From positions 1 through 5,277 of the forward strand of contig JADFUZ010000122.1 of assembly GCA_015222295.1 (NCBI GenBank): a stretch of DNA of 5,277 bases, given 5' to 3'. The notes beneath the pieces were generated by a model. That model was not told where the DNA came from. It worked only from the letters and a program-made list of their open reading frames with translations, and made no database searches. A program made the translations under genes and the position numbers. Source of the DNA: Chloroflexota bacterium. Its GTDB lineage: Bacteria; Chloroflexota; Dehalococcoidia; GIF9; AB-539-J10. This document shows positions 1 to 4,658 of this stretch, one piece after another. Each line of letters starts with the position of its first letter. Positions within the stretch are counted from its first letter, which is position 1.

Positions 1-338
1 CCTCCCACCGCTTCCGTGATGAGGTCGTTCCCCAGACGCTGGAAGCCAAAGTCCTCTCCGACGCCGACAAACTGGACGCCATTGGAGCCATCGGCATCGC
101 CCGCGCCTACGCCCTGGCCGGCAGACGAGGCCAGCGACTCTGGGCAGAGCCCCCCGCCGGCTCACTCGCCGAGTCACGGTCCACCGATTACACCCCGGTC
201 CACGAGTTCACCTTCAAGCTCTCCTGGCTCAAGGACGCACTCTTCACCGCCACCGCCCGCCAGATAGCCGAGGAGCGCCATCGCTACCTGGTCGAGTTCT
301 TCGCCCGCCTGGAGGAGGAAGTACAAGGAAAACGATGA
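1..338 (+). CDS. HD-superfamily phosphohydrolase, C-terminal part (5' truncated)
   Basis: The frame that opens at base 3 runs 111 residues to a TGA at 336-338; the start lies outside the window. The segment from residue 19 (SDADKLDAIGAIGIARAYAL) is the hallmark of the YpgQ/YedJ-like branch of HD-domain metal-dependent phosphohydrolases. Asp22 in DADKLD is the likely last metal ligand of the H...HD...D set, whose other members would be upstream. The C-terminal helix with AEERHRYLVEFFARLEEE is also typical of this branch. Some relatives hydrolyse nucleotide pyrophosphates, but the substrate here cannot be read from the sequence. No membrane segment is visible in the part present, so a cytosolic location is likely. 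Codons are strongly G/C-ending, unlike the AT-richer gene downstream. The family assignment is firm; the substrate is unknown. Confidence 0.85.
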   Translation, partial: SHRFRDEVVPQTLEAKVLSDADKLDAIGAIGIARAYALAGRRGQRLWAEPPAGSLAESRSTDYTPVHEFTFKLSWLKDALFTATARQIAEERHRYLVEFFARLEEEVQGKR

Positions 339-345
339 GCCATAG

Positions 346-366
346 AACGAGGATTCGGACCTCGTT
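346..366 (+). terminator. Hairpin after the HD gene, possible weak terminator
   Basis: A 7-bp perfect stem (AACGAGG 346-352 with CCTCGTT 360-366) closes a 7-nt loop, starting 8 nt after the HD gene's stop codon. The bases that follow (GTATCCCC) are not a U-tract, so it does not match a classic intrinsic terminator. It could still aid termination or protect the 3' end of the mRNA. Confidence 0.3.
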
Positions 367-398
367 GTATCCCCATGAATTCGATTGAAACCGCTTGA

Positions 399-433
399 AA
401 ATTTTAAGGTTTGTCAGGGAAATTTTAAGGTTT
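399..433 (+). repeat. 14-bp direct repeat, 21-bp period, upstream of a promoter
   Basis: AAATTTTAAGGTTT occurs exactly twice, at 399-412 and 420-433, on the same strand. The 21-bp offset is two helical turns, so both copies face the same side of the DNA. The second copy ends 15 bp before the -35 element at 449-454. This is the layout expected of a tandem activator or repressor site. The identity of the binding protein is inference: the BldC-like protein encoded at 666-959 is one candidate, because BldC is known to bind direct repeats head to tail. Confidence 0.6.
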
Positions 434-448
434 CCCCCCGTTTTTTGC

Positions 449-477
449 TTGCTTGCCTAAACGAAAGCCTGTATAAT
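449..477 (+). promoter_or_regulatory. Sigma-70 promoter for the BldC-like gene
   Basis: The -35 TTGCTT (449-454; first three bases consensus) is separated by 17 bp from a perfect -10 TATAAT (472-477). Transcription should start near 484, giving a leader of about 180 nt before the gene at 666. A second TTGCTT at 445-450 would need a 21-bp spacer and is less likely. Confidence 0.7.
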
Positions 478-483
478 ATTGCC

Positions 484-546
484 ATGGTGCAACTCCTGGC
501 GTGGGGACGCAGGAGCCTAATTGAAGAAGGCGAGGTCATTCCTTGA
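484..546 (+). CDS. Possible leaderless 20-residue leader peptide
   Basis: An ATG at 484-486 coincides with the predicted transcription start of the 449-477 promoter. It opens a 20-codon frame (MVQLLAWGRRSLI...) that stops with TGA at 544-546. Having no 5' untranslated region, it could only be read as a leaderless message. The frame runs through the hairpin at 493-515 and the 5' arm of the 525-568 hairpin, and stops in the loop of the latter. That is the geometry of a leader peptide that alters RNA folding. It matches no leader peptide I recognise and may be chance. Confidence 0.2.
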   Translation: MVQLLAWGRRSLIEEGEVIP

Positions 547-665
547 GCCTCCGGAGGCCTCGCCTTCTCCCCTTACTTCAAATACGATTCACGCCCTGGA
601 AAGAAGGCCACGCTGTTCTAAGTCCAGGCAATATAGGTTTATCTATCAATTAGGAGATTGGCGAG
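484..665 (+). promoter_or_regulatory. Structured 5' leader of the BldC-like gene
   Basis: Three stem-loops can be drawn in this 182-nt stretch. The first is 493-515: CTCCTG pairs with CAGGAG, then CGT pairs with ACG around a GGGG loop, with one bulged G. The second is 525-537 with 556-568: an 11-bp core (AGAAGGCGAGG with CCTCGCCTTCT) plus a G-U and a C-G pair. Its inner part competes with a 12-bp palindrome at 547-558. The third is 595-600 with 623-628 (CCTGGA with TCCAGG). No U-tract follows any of them, so none is a typical terminator. It matches no riboswitch class that I can name. The gene's ribosome-binding site AGGAG is at 652-656. Confidence 0.4.
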
Positions 666-959
666 ATGGAGGAGTTAGACAAAATGCTAGACGACAGGAT
701 GACTCTACTCAATGCCAAAGAGGCAGCTCACTACCTGCGGGTGAGTCTGTTCACTTTAAGCAGGATAGAGAGGGAGGGAGGGCTAGTTCCCTTCCGCACA
801 CCTGGGGGCCATCGCAGATATAGCATGAGGATGTTGCACGACTACCTCGAAAACAGCCGCAATTCCTGGAGCCATAAGATCAATGCCGCGCAGCGCCAGC
901 AAAGGGTGGCTAATCCCAAAGATATCGAGAGATCGCAGTTGAAGCTAGCTCAAGCCTAA
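666..959 (+). CDS. Small MerR/BldC-type helix-turn-helix DNA-binding protein
   Basis: This is a 97-residue protein. A winged helix-turn-helix of the MerR/excisionase class starts near residue 13 (LLNAKEAAHYLRVSLFTLSRIEREGGL), followed by the wing motif TPGGHRRY at 45-52 and a closing helix (MLHDYLENS). The basic, glutamine-rich tail from about 67 to 97 shows no recognisable domain. Residues for a long MerR dimerisation helix or an effector domain are missing, so it resembles stand-alone BldC-like regulators more than ligand-sensing MerR proteins. The start is supported by AGGAG at 652-656, 9 nt before the ATG. It sits alone between its own promoter and the terminator at 1031-1062. Seven of 12 arginine codons are AGG or AGA, which may hint at a different codon history. 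A phage-type excisionase is the main alternative, but no integrase is present. Confidence 0.8.
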   Translation: MEELDKMLDDRMTLLNAKEAAHYLRVSLFTLSRIEREGGLVPFRTPGGHRRYSMRMLHDYLENSRNSWSHKINAAQRQQRVANPKDIERSQLKLAQA

Positions 960-1030
960 GCCCCCTCCAACCAAAAGATGCAATCGCACTAGAGCATAAT
1001 CTTTCTTTATGATATGGAAATACTGAGCAT

Positions 1031-1062
1031 AGCCGAGGTCTCTTGACCTCGGCTCTTTTCTT
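1031..1062 (+). terminator. Intrinsic terminator after the BldC-like gene
   Basis: A perfect 10-bp stem (AGCCGAGGTC 1031-1040 with GACCTCGGCT 1045-1054) closes a TCTT loop and is followed by a T-rich run (CTTTTCTT, 1055-1062). It begins 71 nt after the stop codon at 959 and separates this unit from pcm. Confidence 0.9.
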
Positions 1063-1067
1063 AAAAA

Positions 1068-1096
1068 TGGATAATTTCAGCCTTCTGTGATATAAT
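1068..1096 (+). promoter_or_regulatory. Extended -10 promoter for pcm
   Basis: A perfect TATAAT (1091-1096) is preceded by TGA (1088-1090), forming an extended -10 (TGN-TATAAT). A 4-of-6 -35 element, TGGATA, lies at 1068-1073 with a 17-bp spacer. The predicted start near 1103 leaves a leader of about 90 nt before pcm. The -35 lies only a few bases after the preceding terminator. Confidence 0.75.
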
Positions 1097-1126
1097 TGGT
1101 GTGAGCGGTTACGTGGGGGGCAGGAA

Positions 1127-1166
1127 ACCAGGTTTTTCGTCGCTTGCGGGGTGCCAAAAACCTGGT
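1127..1166 (+). repeat. 11-bp inverted repeat in the pcm leader
   Basis: ACCAGGTTTTT (1127-1137) and AAAAACCTGGT (1156-1166) are perfect inverted copies around an 18-nt loop. In the pcm mRNA they would form a long hairpin that ends 15 nt before the purine-rich ribosome-binding site (1181-1190). It could be an RNA regulatory hairpin or a copy of a dispersed repeat. The sequence alone does not decide. It is not a good terminator, since no U-run follows the stem. Confidence 0.55.
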
Positions 1167-1192
1167 CTCTGAGGCGATCTAGGGGAGGAGCT

Positions 1193-1861
1193 ATGCTGAG
1201 GCGAGGCAAAGCCCGGAGTTCGAGCACAGACTACGATAAAGAGCGGGAACACATGGTCGAGAGCCAGTTGATGCGCCGTGGCATCAAGGACAGGCGAGTG
1301 CTGGATGCCATGCGCCAGGTGCCTCGCCACCTATTTATCCCCAAGGACATGCGCGACCTGGCCTACTGCGACGGGCCCCTGCCCATCGGACAAGGGCAGA
1401 CTATCTCCCAACCCTACATCGTGGCCCTGATGACTGAGCTCCTGGAGCTCACAGGGCAAGAAAAGGTGCTGGAACTCGGCACGGGCTCCGGCTACCAGGC
1501 AGCCATCCTGAGTCGCCTGGTCTCTCAAGTGTACAGCGTGGAGCGCCACGCCACGCTGGCTGAGCAAGCCGAGAAGGTCTTCACTCAACTGGGCTACGAC
1601 AACATCGTGATCAGCGTGGGCGATGGCACCCTGGGCTGGCCGGAACACTCCCCCTACGAGGCCATTATCGTCACTGCCGCCGCACCAGATGTTCCGCAGC
1701 CGTTAATGGAGCAGCTAGCCGATGGGGGCCGTTTGGTGGCCCCGGTGGGAAGCCGGTGGTCCCAGGTACTGGCCAAGGTCAAGCGTCAAGGTGAAACACT
1801 GACCAAGGAACATCTAACCGCCGTGGCCTTCGTGCCGCTAGTGGGGAAATACGGGTGGTAA
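1193..1861 (+). CDS. pcm: Protein-L-isoaspartate O-methyltransferase
   Basis: This 222-residue protein is close to the usual length of the family. It uses S-adenosylmethionine to methylate abnormal L-isoaspartyl residues in damaged proteins, allowing their repair in the cytosol. Family signatures run in order: RRGIKDRRVLDAMRQVPRHLF (29-48), LPIGQGQTISQPYIVALMTELL (63-84), SAM-binding motif I VLELGTGSGYQ (92-102), EAIIVTAAAPDVP (156-168) and GGRLVAPVG (178-186). The ATG at 1193 is chosen because a strong purine-rich ribosome site (1181-1190) precedes it, although its spacing is short, and because the DYDKEREHMVESQL stretch matches extended N termini of the family. An internal ATG at 1253 (MVESQL) is a possible alternative. 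It appears to be transcribed alone from the promoter at 1068-1096, and no clear terminator follows. Confidence 0.95.
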   Translation: MLRRGKARSSSTDYDKEREHMVESQLMRRGIKDRRVLDAMRQVPRHLFIPKDMRDLAYCDGPLPIGQGQTISQPYIVALMTELLELTGQEKVLELGTGSGYQAAILSRLVSQVYSVERHATLAEQAEKVFTQLGYDNIVISVGDGTLGWPEHSPYEAIIVTAAAPDVPQPLMEQLADGGRLVAPVGSRWSQVLAKVKRQGETLTKEHLTAVAFVPLVGKYGW

Positions 1862-1899
1862 AAGTAGATGATCTTCGCGCAAAATTTATGTAAAAATAC

Positions 1900-1928
1900 T
1901 TGACATATCACCATTATTGTGCTATAAT
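1900..1928 (+). promoter_or_regulatory. Full-consensus sigma-70 promoter ahead of yceD-rpoD
   Basis: TTGACA (1900-1905), a 17-bp spacer and TATAAT (1923-1928) match the consensus at every position, and a TGC (1920-1922) also gives an extended -10. This should be the strongest promoter in the window. Transcription is predicted to begin near 1935, just before the structured RNA at 1948-2010. Confidence 0.92.
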
Positions 1929-1934
1929 ATATAC

Positions 1935-2010
1935 ATGCCCTGATAATAAATGCGACTGAGACCCATCTTGAAGCCGATTAATCACTGGGGACCTGTAGGT
2001 CGCATTTTTT
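1935..2010 (+). ncRNA. Structured leader or small RNA with terminator-like end
   Basis: From the predicted start (about 1935), the RNA contains AAATGCGAC (1948-1956), which pairs perfectly over 9 bp with GTCGCATTT (1999-2007). The final Ts of that arm belong to a run of six Ts (2005-2010). The stem encloses 42 nt, much longer than a usual terminator loop. Inside, CCCA (1962-1965) can pair with TGGG (1986-1989). A small competing hairpin, GACC (1990-1993) with GGTC (1998-2001), would break the outer stem. This could be a short stand-alone RNA of about 75 nt, or an attenuator controlling yceD and rpoD. It does not fold as a tRNA and matches no riboswitch consensus that I know. The 5' end is approximate. 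Confidence 0.5.
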
Positions 2011-2052
2011 GTGTGTGTGGCTCTCAAGCCCTGCCGGAAAAGTGTGAACAAG

Positions 2053-2544
2053 ATGATGAAGTTCAACCTGGCCAGCCTGTTGGAAGAGCCTGTCGGCTCT
2101 AAAATGAGCTTCGGCATAGACGAGGCCCAACAGGAGCTGGCAGAAGATGTACGGGTAGATTTCGTGCGGGGGACTGTTGAATTCACACGCACCAACAGAG
2201 GCATCTTCGCCGAAGGACAGTTGCACAGCCAGGTACAACTGGAATGTGCCCGCTGCCTGGAGACCTTTTCCCAGCCGCTTGATCTCCATCTGGAGGCCCA
2301 ATTCGGCTCGCCCCCCATAAAACCCCAAGGGGAAGCGATATTCCCTATCGGAGTGAAGGGCATCCTGGACCTCACCGAGGCCCTGCGAGAATATATCCTG
2401 CTGAATCTGCCCATGCGGCCACTTTGTAAACCCGACTGTCGCGGGCTATGCGTCGAGTGCGGGCAGAATCTGAGCGAGGGGCCTTGCAACTGCACGCGAG
2501 AAACCATTGATCCCCGACTGGCAAGGCTTAAGGACCTGCTATAG
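2053..2544 (+). CDS. yceD: YceD/DUF177 family protein, cysteine-rich (probable metal binding)
   Basis: This 163-residue protein fits the YceD (DUF177) family, which is associated with 23S rRNA and ribosome biogenesis and is usually encoded next to rpmF (ribosomal protein L32). The N terminus KFNLASLLEEPVGS (3-16) and the CARCLETF motif (65-72) are typical. The C-terminal knuckle has Cys125, 129, 133, 136, 145 and 147 (CKPDCRGLCVECGQ... then CNC); with Cys65 and 68 this gives eight cysteines, consistent with zinc binding. The ATG at 2053 is chosen because the family motif starts there and a weak GGAAAAG (2036-2042) lies 10 nt upstream. ATG 2056 and GTG 2044 are alternatives. It is followed after 16 nt by the sigma factor gene rather than rpmF, and is probably expressed from the promoter at 1900-1928. 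Confidence 0.88.
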   Translation: MMKFNLASLLEEPVGSKMSFGIDEAQQELAEDVRVDFVRGTVEFTRTNRGIFAEGQLHSQVQLECARCLETFSQPLDLHLEAQFGSPPIKPQGEAIFPIGVKGILDLTEALREYILLNLPMRPLCKPDCRGLCVECGQNLSEGPCNCTRETIDPRLARLKDLL

Positions 2545-2560
2545 AACGGAGATTGGAAAA

Positions 2561-3751
2561 GTGAACATATACCCAGAGAGAGAAATAGACAGAGTAGCAG
2601 AGCTTCTGGAAAGAGCTGAAATGCAGGGGTACCTCATCCTCGATGATATACTGGAGGCCTTTCCTGAGGCAGAGGAGAATCTGGAACAACTGGAGGACGT
2701 CTTTATTTACTTTCAGGACGCAGACATTGAGATCTGCGAGGACACGAGAGGAGAAGCTACTGGTAAAGAGGAGGTAAAAGAGAGAAAAAGAAACGAGAAG
2801 GAAGAAGAGCAGGAAGAAACAGATGCTCTTGACCTGAGCAACATCCCCAGTGATGACTCCATTGGCCTGTATCTAAAAGAGATGGCCCGCGTGCCCCTTC
2901 TGACCACTAAGGAGGAAGTGAAGCTGGCCAAGCTTTTTGAAAAAGGCCAGGCAGCCCAGCACCGCCTGGGCAAGAACGGCCACGATCCGGAAGAGCAGAG
3001 AAGGTTGGAGCGAGCTATTGACGAAGGCAGGGCAGCGCGAGAGCACCTCATTAAGGCCAACACCCGCCTGGTGGTCAGCATCGCCAAGAAATACATGGGG
3101 CGGGGGGTGCCCTTCCTCGATTTGATCCAGGAAGGCAACCTGGGGTTGATGAAAGCCGTCGAGAAGTTCGACCATACGCGAGGCTACAGATTCAGCACCT
3201 ATGCGACCTGGTGGATTCGCCAAACCATCACCCGGGCCATCGCTGACCAGGGGCGCACCATCCGTGTCCCTGTTCACATGAGTGACCGCATCAGGCGGCT
3301 CTACAAGACAGCGAGACGCCTCGAGCAGGAGCGGGGGCGTAAGCCTACCCCCGAGGAGATAGCCGAGGAACTGAGGCTGGAACCACGTAAGGTACGCTGG
3401 ATGCTCAAAGTATCATGGCGTCCCCTTTCTTTAGAGAGACCAGTGGGCGAGGAGGATGACAGCGAACTGGGAAGCTTCATCGAAGACGACAATACTCCCC
3501 CCCCCACCCAGACCGCCTACGAGCACTTGCTAAAGGAGAAGATGGAGGAGGTGCTGACCACCCTCACTCCCCGTGAGGCCCGCATTTTGCGCCTGCGCTT
3601 CGGCATGCAGGATGGAAGAAGCTACACTTTAGAGGAAGTAGGGCAAAAGTTCGGCCTGACACGAGAGCGCATTCGCCAGATCGAAGGCAAAGCTCTGCGC
3701 CGCCTGCGCCACCCTCGTCGCAGCCGCCAACTGAAGGAGTATCTCACTTAA
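2561..3751 (+). CDS. rpoD: Primary-type sigma-70 RNA polymerase sigma factor
   Basis: This 396-residue protein directs RNA polymerase to housekeeping promoters. A short region 1.1 (about 5-60) is followed by a charged Glu/Lys/Arg linker (65-87). Region 1.2 (DDSIGLYLKEMARVPLLT) begins near 98. Region 2 spans about 161-243 (IKANTRLVVSIAKKY, FLDLIQEGNLGLMKAVEKFD, FSTYATWWIRQTITRAI). Region 3 covers about 244-316 and region 4 about 320-390 (EEVGQKFGLTRERIRQIEGKALRRLRHP). The -10-reading residues corresponding to E. coli Q437 and T440 are Q221 and T224. The -35 helix keeps R368, E369 and R372. No large non-conserved insertion is present between regions 1.2 and 2. The GTG start at 2561 is supported by GGAG at 2548-2551, 9 nt upstream, and by the beginning of region 1.1. 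A group 2 paralogue is the main alternative, since some phyla carry several. Confidence 0.92.
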   Translation: MNIYPEREIDRVAELLERAEMQGYLILDDILEAFPEAEENLEQLEDVFIYFQDADIEICEDTRGEATGKEEVKERKRNEKEEEQEETDALDLSNIPSDDSIGLYLKEMARVPLLTTKEEVKLAKLFEKGQAAQHRLGKNGHDPEEQRRLERAIDEGRAAREHLIKANTRLVVSIAKKYMGRGVPFLDLIQEGNLGLMKAVEKFDHTRGYRFSTYATWWIRQTITRAIADQGRTIRVPVHMSDRIRRLYKTARRLEQERGRKPTPEEIAEELRLEPRKVRWMLKVSWRPLSLERPVGEEDDSELGSFIEDDNTPPPTQTAYEHLLKEKMEEVLTTLTPREARILRLRFGMQDGRSYTLEEVGQKFGLTRERIRQIEGKALRRLRHPRRSRQLKEYLT

Positions 3752-3763
3752 AGAAGTTATGGT

Positions 3764-3836
3764 GCCCCTGTAGCTCAGAGGATAGAGCAGAGGTTTCCTA
3801 AACCTTGTGTCGGGGGTTCGACTCCCTCCAGGGGCG
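3764..3836 (+). tRNA. tRNA-Arg, anticodon CCU (reads AGG)
   Basis: This is a complete 73-nt cloverleaf. The acceptor GCCCCTG (3764-3770) pairs with CAGGGGC (3829-3835). The D stem is GCTC/GAGC (3773-3776 with 3785-3788). The anticodon stem GAGGT (3790-3794) pairs with ACCTT (3802-3806) around a TTCCTAA loop, with anticodon CCT at 3797-3799. The variable loop is GTGTC. The T stem GGGGG/CCCTC holds the TTCGACT loop (3817-3823). Discriminator G is at 3836, as common for arginine tRNAs. CCA is not encoded (CCT follows). It begins 12 nt after the sigma factor stop with no promoter visible between, so it is probably cut out of the rpoD transcript. Confidence 0.97.
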
Positions 3837-3868
3837 CCTCCCATCCAACCAGCAGCGAAGACTTCACG

Positions 3869-3911
3869 GGAGCCCCTCTGAGCCAACTTCTGAGAGAGGC
3901 TCCTTTTTTTT
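3869..3911 (+). terminator. Strong intrinsic terminator after tRNA-Arg
   Basis: GGAGCC (3869-3874) pairs with GGCTCC (3898-3903), and the stem continues inward through CTCT with GAGAG-side pairs and two mismatches, closing a short loop. Eight Ts follow (3904-3911). It ends the yceD-rpoD-tRNA unit and lies just before the promoter of the two-component pair. Confidence 0.92.
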
Positions 3912-3917
3912 CTCTCC

Positions 3918-3946
3918 TTGCCTTTTTGGCCCATTCCGGCTAAAAT
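3918..3946 (+). promoter_or_regulatory. Probable promoter for the two-component operon
   Basis: TTGCCT (3918-3923; 4 of 6 consensus), a 17-bp spacer and TAAAAT (3941-3946; 5 of 6) form a plausible sigma-70 promoter. Transcription would start near 3953, directly at the ribosome-binding site GGAGG (3954-3958), leaving a leader of about 11 nt. Confidence 0.5.
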
Positions 3947-3963
3947 CAAGAGCGGAGGAGACC

Positions 3964-4641
3964 ATGGCCAAAGAGACCATCCTGGTGGTTGACGACGAGA
4001 AGAATATTGTCGAACTAGCCACACTCTACCTGGAGAAAGAGGGCTACCGTGTGGAGGACGCCTATGACGGAACTGAGGCCCTGGCCAAGATAAAATCCTT
4101 GCAGCCAGCCCTGGTCGTCCTCGACCTGATGCTGCCTGAGATTGATGGCTGGGAGGTGTGCCGGCGAGTTCGAAGGGAATCCGACGTTCCCATCATTATG
4201 CTGACCGCCCGCGATGACGACGTTGACAAGATCGTAGGTCTGGAGCTGGGAGCCGATGACTACCTGACCAAGCCATTTAACCCTCGTGAATTGGTGGCCC
4301 GAGTACGGGCTGTGTTGCGCCGCTACGAGAAGGCCTCTCGCCCGGGGCAAGTCATCAAGATCGGGCAAGTGACGATAGATCCCCAGCGGCGCGAAGTTAC
4401 GGTGGGAGACAGGCTGATTGAACTGCGGACCCAGGAGTTCGACCTCCTCCTGGCCCTGGCTCAGCACAAAGGCATCGTCCTCAGCCGGGATCAGCTCCTC
4501 GACCTGGCCTGGGGCTTCGACTTCTATGGCCAGACCCGTACTGTTGACATACACATTGCCCACCTGAGAGACAAACTAGCCGGTAGCGATCTGGTCATTG
4601 ATACGGTGTGGGGAATAGGATACAAACTGGTGGCTGACTAA
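3964..4641 (+). CDS. OmpR/PhoB-family response regulator
   Basis: This 225-residue cytosolic transcription factor has the normal length for the family. The receiver domain (about 4-118) contains the acidic pair D10/D11 in VVDDE, the phospho-acceptor D54 in VVLDLMLP, T81 in MLTARDD and K103 in LTKPFNPREL. The winged-helix DNA-binding domain (about 128-223) includes LRTQEFDLLLALAQHKG, the recognition helix RTVDIHIAHLRDKL and the wing VWGIGYKL. The start is supported by GGAGG at 3954-3958, 5 nt before the ATG. The partner sensor kinase starts 17 nt after its stop, indicating an operon. No target or stimulus can be named from the sequence. Phosphate-, metal- or envelope-stress types share this architecture. 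Confidence 0.95.
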   Translation: MAKETILVVDDEKNIVELATLYLEKEGYRVEDAYDGTEALAKIKSLQPALVVLDLMLPEIDGWEVCRRVRRESDVPIIMLTARDDDVDKIVGLELGADDYLTKPFNPRELVARVRAVLRRYEKASRPGQVIKIGQVTIDPQRREVTVGDRLIELRTQEFDLLLALAQHKGIVLSRDQLLDLAWGFDFYGQTRTVDIHIAHLRDKLAGSDLVIDTVWGIGYKLVAD

Positions 4642-4658
4642 ACACGGAGAGACCAAAG

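Noticed and set aside
16..267. Open frame offset from the HD-protein frame
   Set aside because: Its product is proline/serine-rich without any family pattern, while the frame starting at base 3 gives a recognisable HD-family sequence.
500..520. GGGGACGCAGGAGCCTAA, resembling part of the c-di-GMP-I (GEMM) riboswitch core
   Set aside because: The other conserved half (GGGCAAACC-type) and the matching stem are absent, and these bases are better explained by the 493-515 hairpin.
521..823. Open frame from a TTG start overlapping the BldC-like gene
   Set aside because: No ribosome-binding site and no recognisable domain; it runs through the leader hairpins and overlaps the well-supported gene at 666-959 in another frame.
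995..1011. Weak hairpin CATAA/TTATG after the BldC-like gene
   Set aside because: Only five AT-rich pairs; expected by chance, and the real terminator is at 1031-1062.
1151..1192. GTG start extending pcm upstream
   Set aside because: It lies in the loop and stem of the 1127-1166 inverted repeat with no ribosome-binding site, whereas ATG 1193 has a strong one.
2011..2052. GTG start extending YceD upstream
   Set aside because: It begins directly after the six-T run without a ribosome-binding site, and the family's N-terminal motif begins at 2053-2056.
2507..2560. Sigma factor frame extended upstream into the yceD end
   Set aside because: It would need an ATT start; GTG 2561 has a good ribosome-binding site and starts at region 1.1.
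3812..3838. tRNA 3' end as a possible integration (att) site
   Set aside because: No second copy of this segment and no integrase are seen in the window.
3805..3963. Response regulator frame extended upstream through the tRNA and terminator
   Set aside because: It would translate the tRNA 3' half and terminator; the ATG at 3964 with GGAGG is the normal family start.
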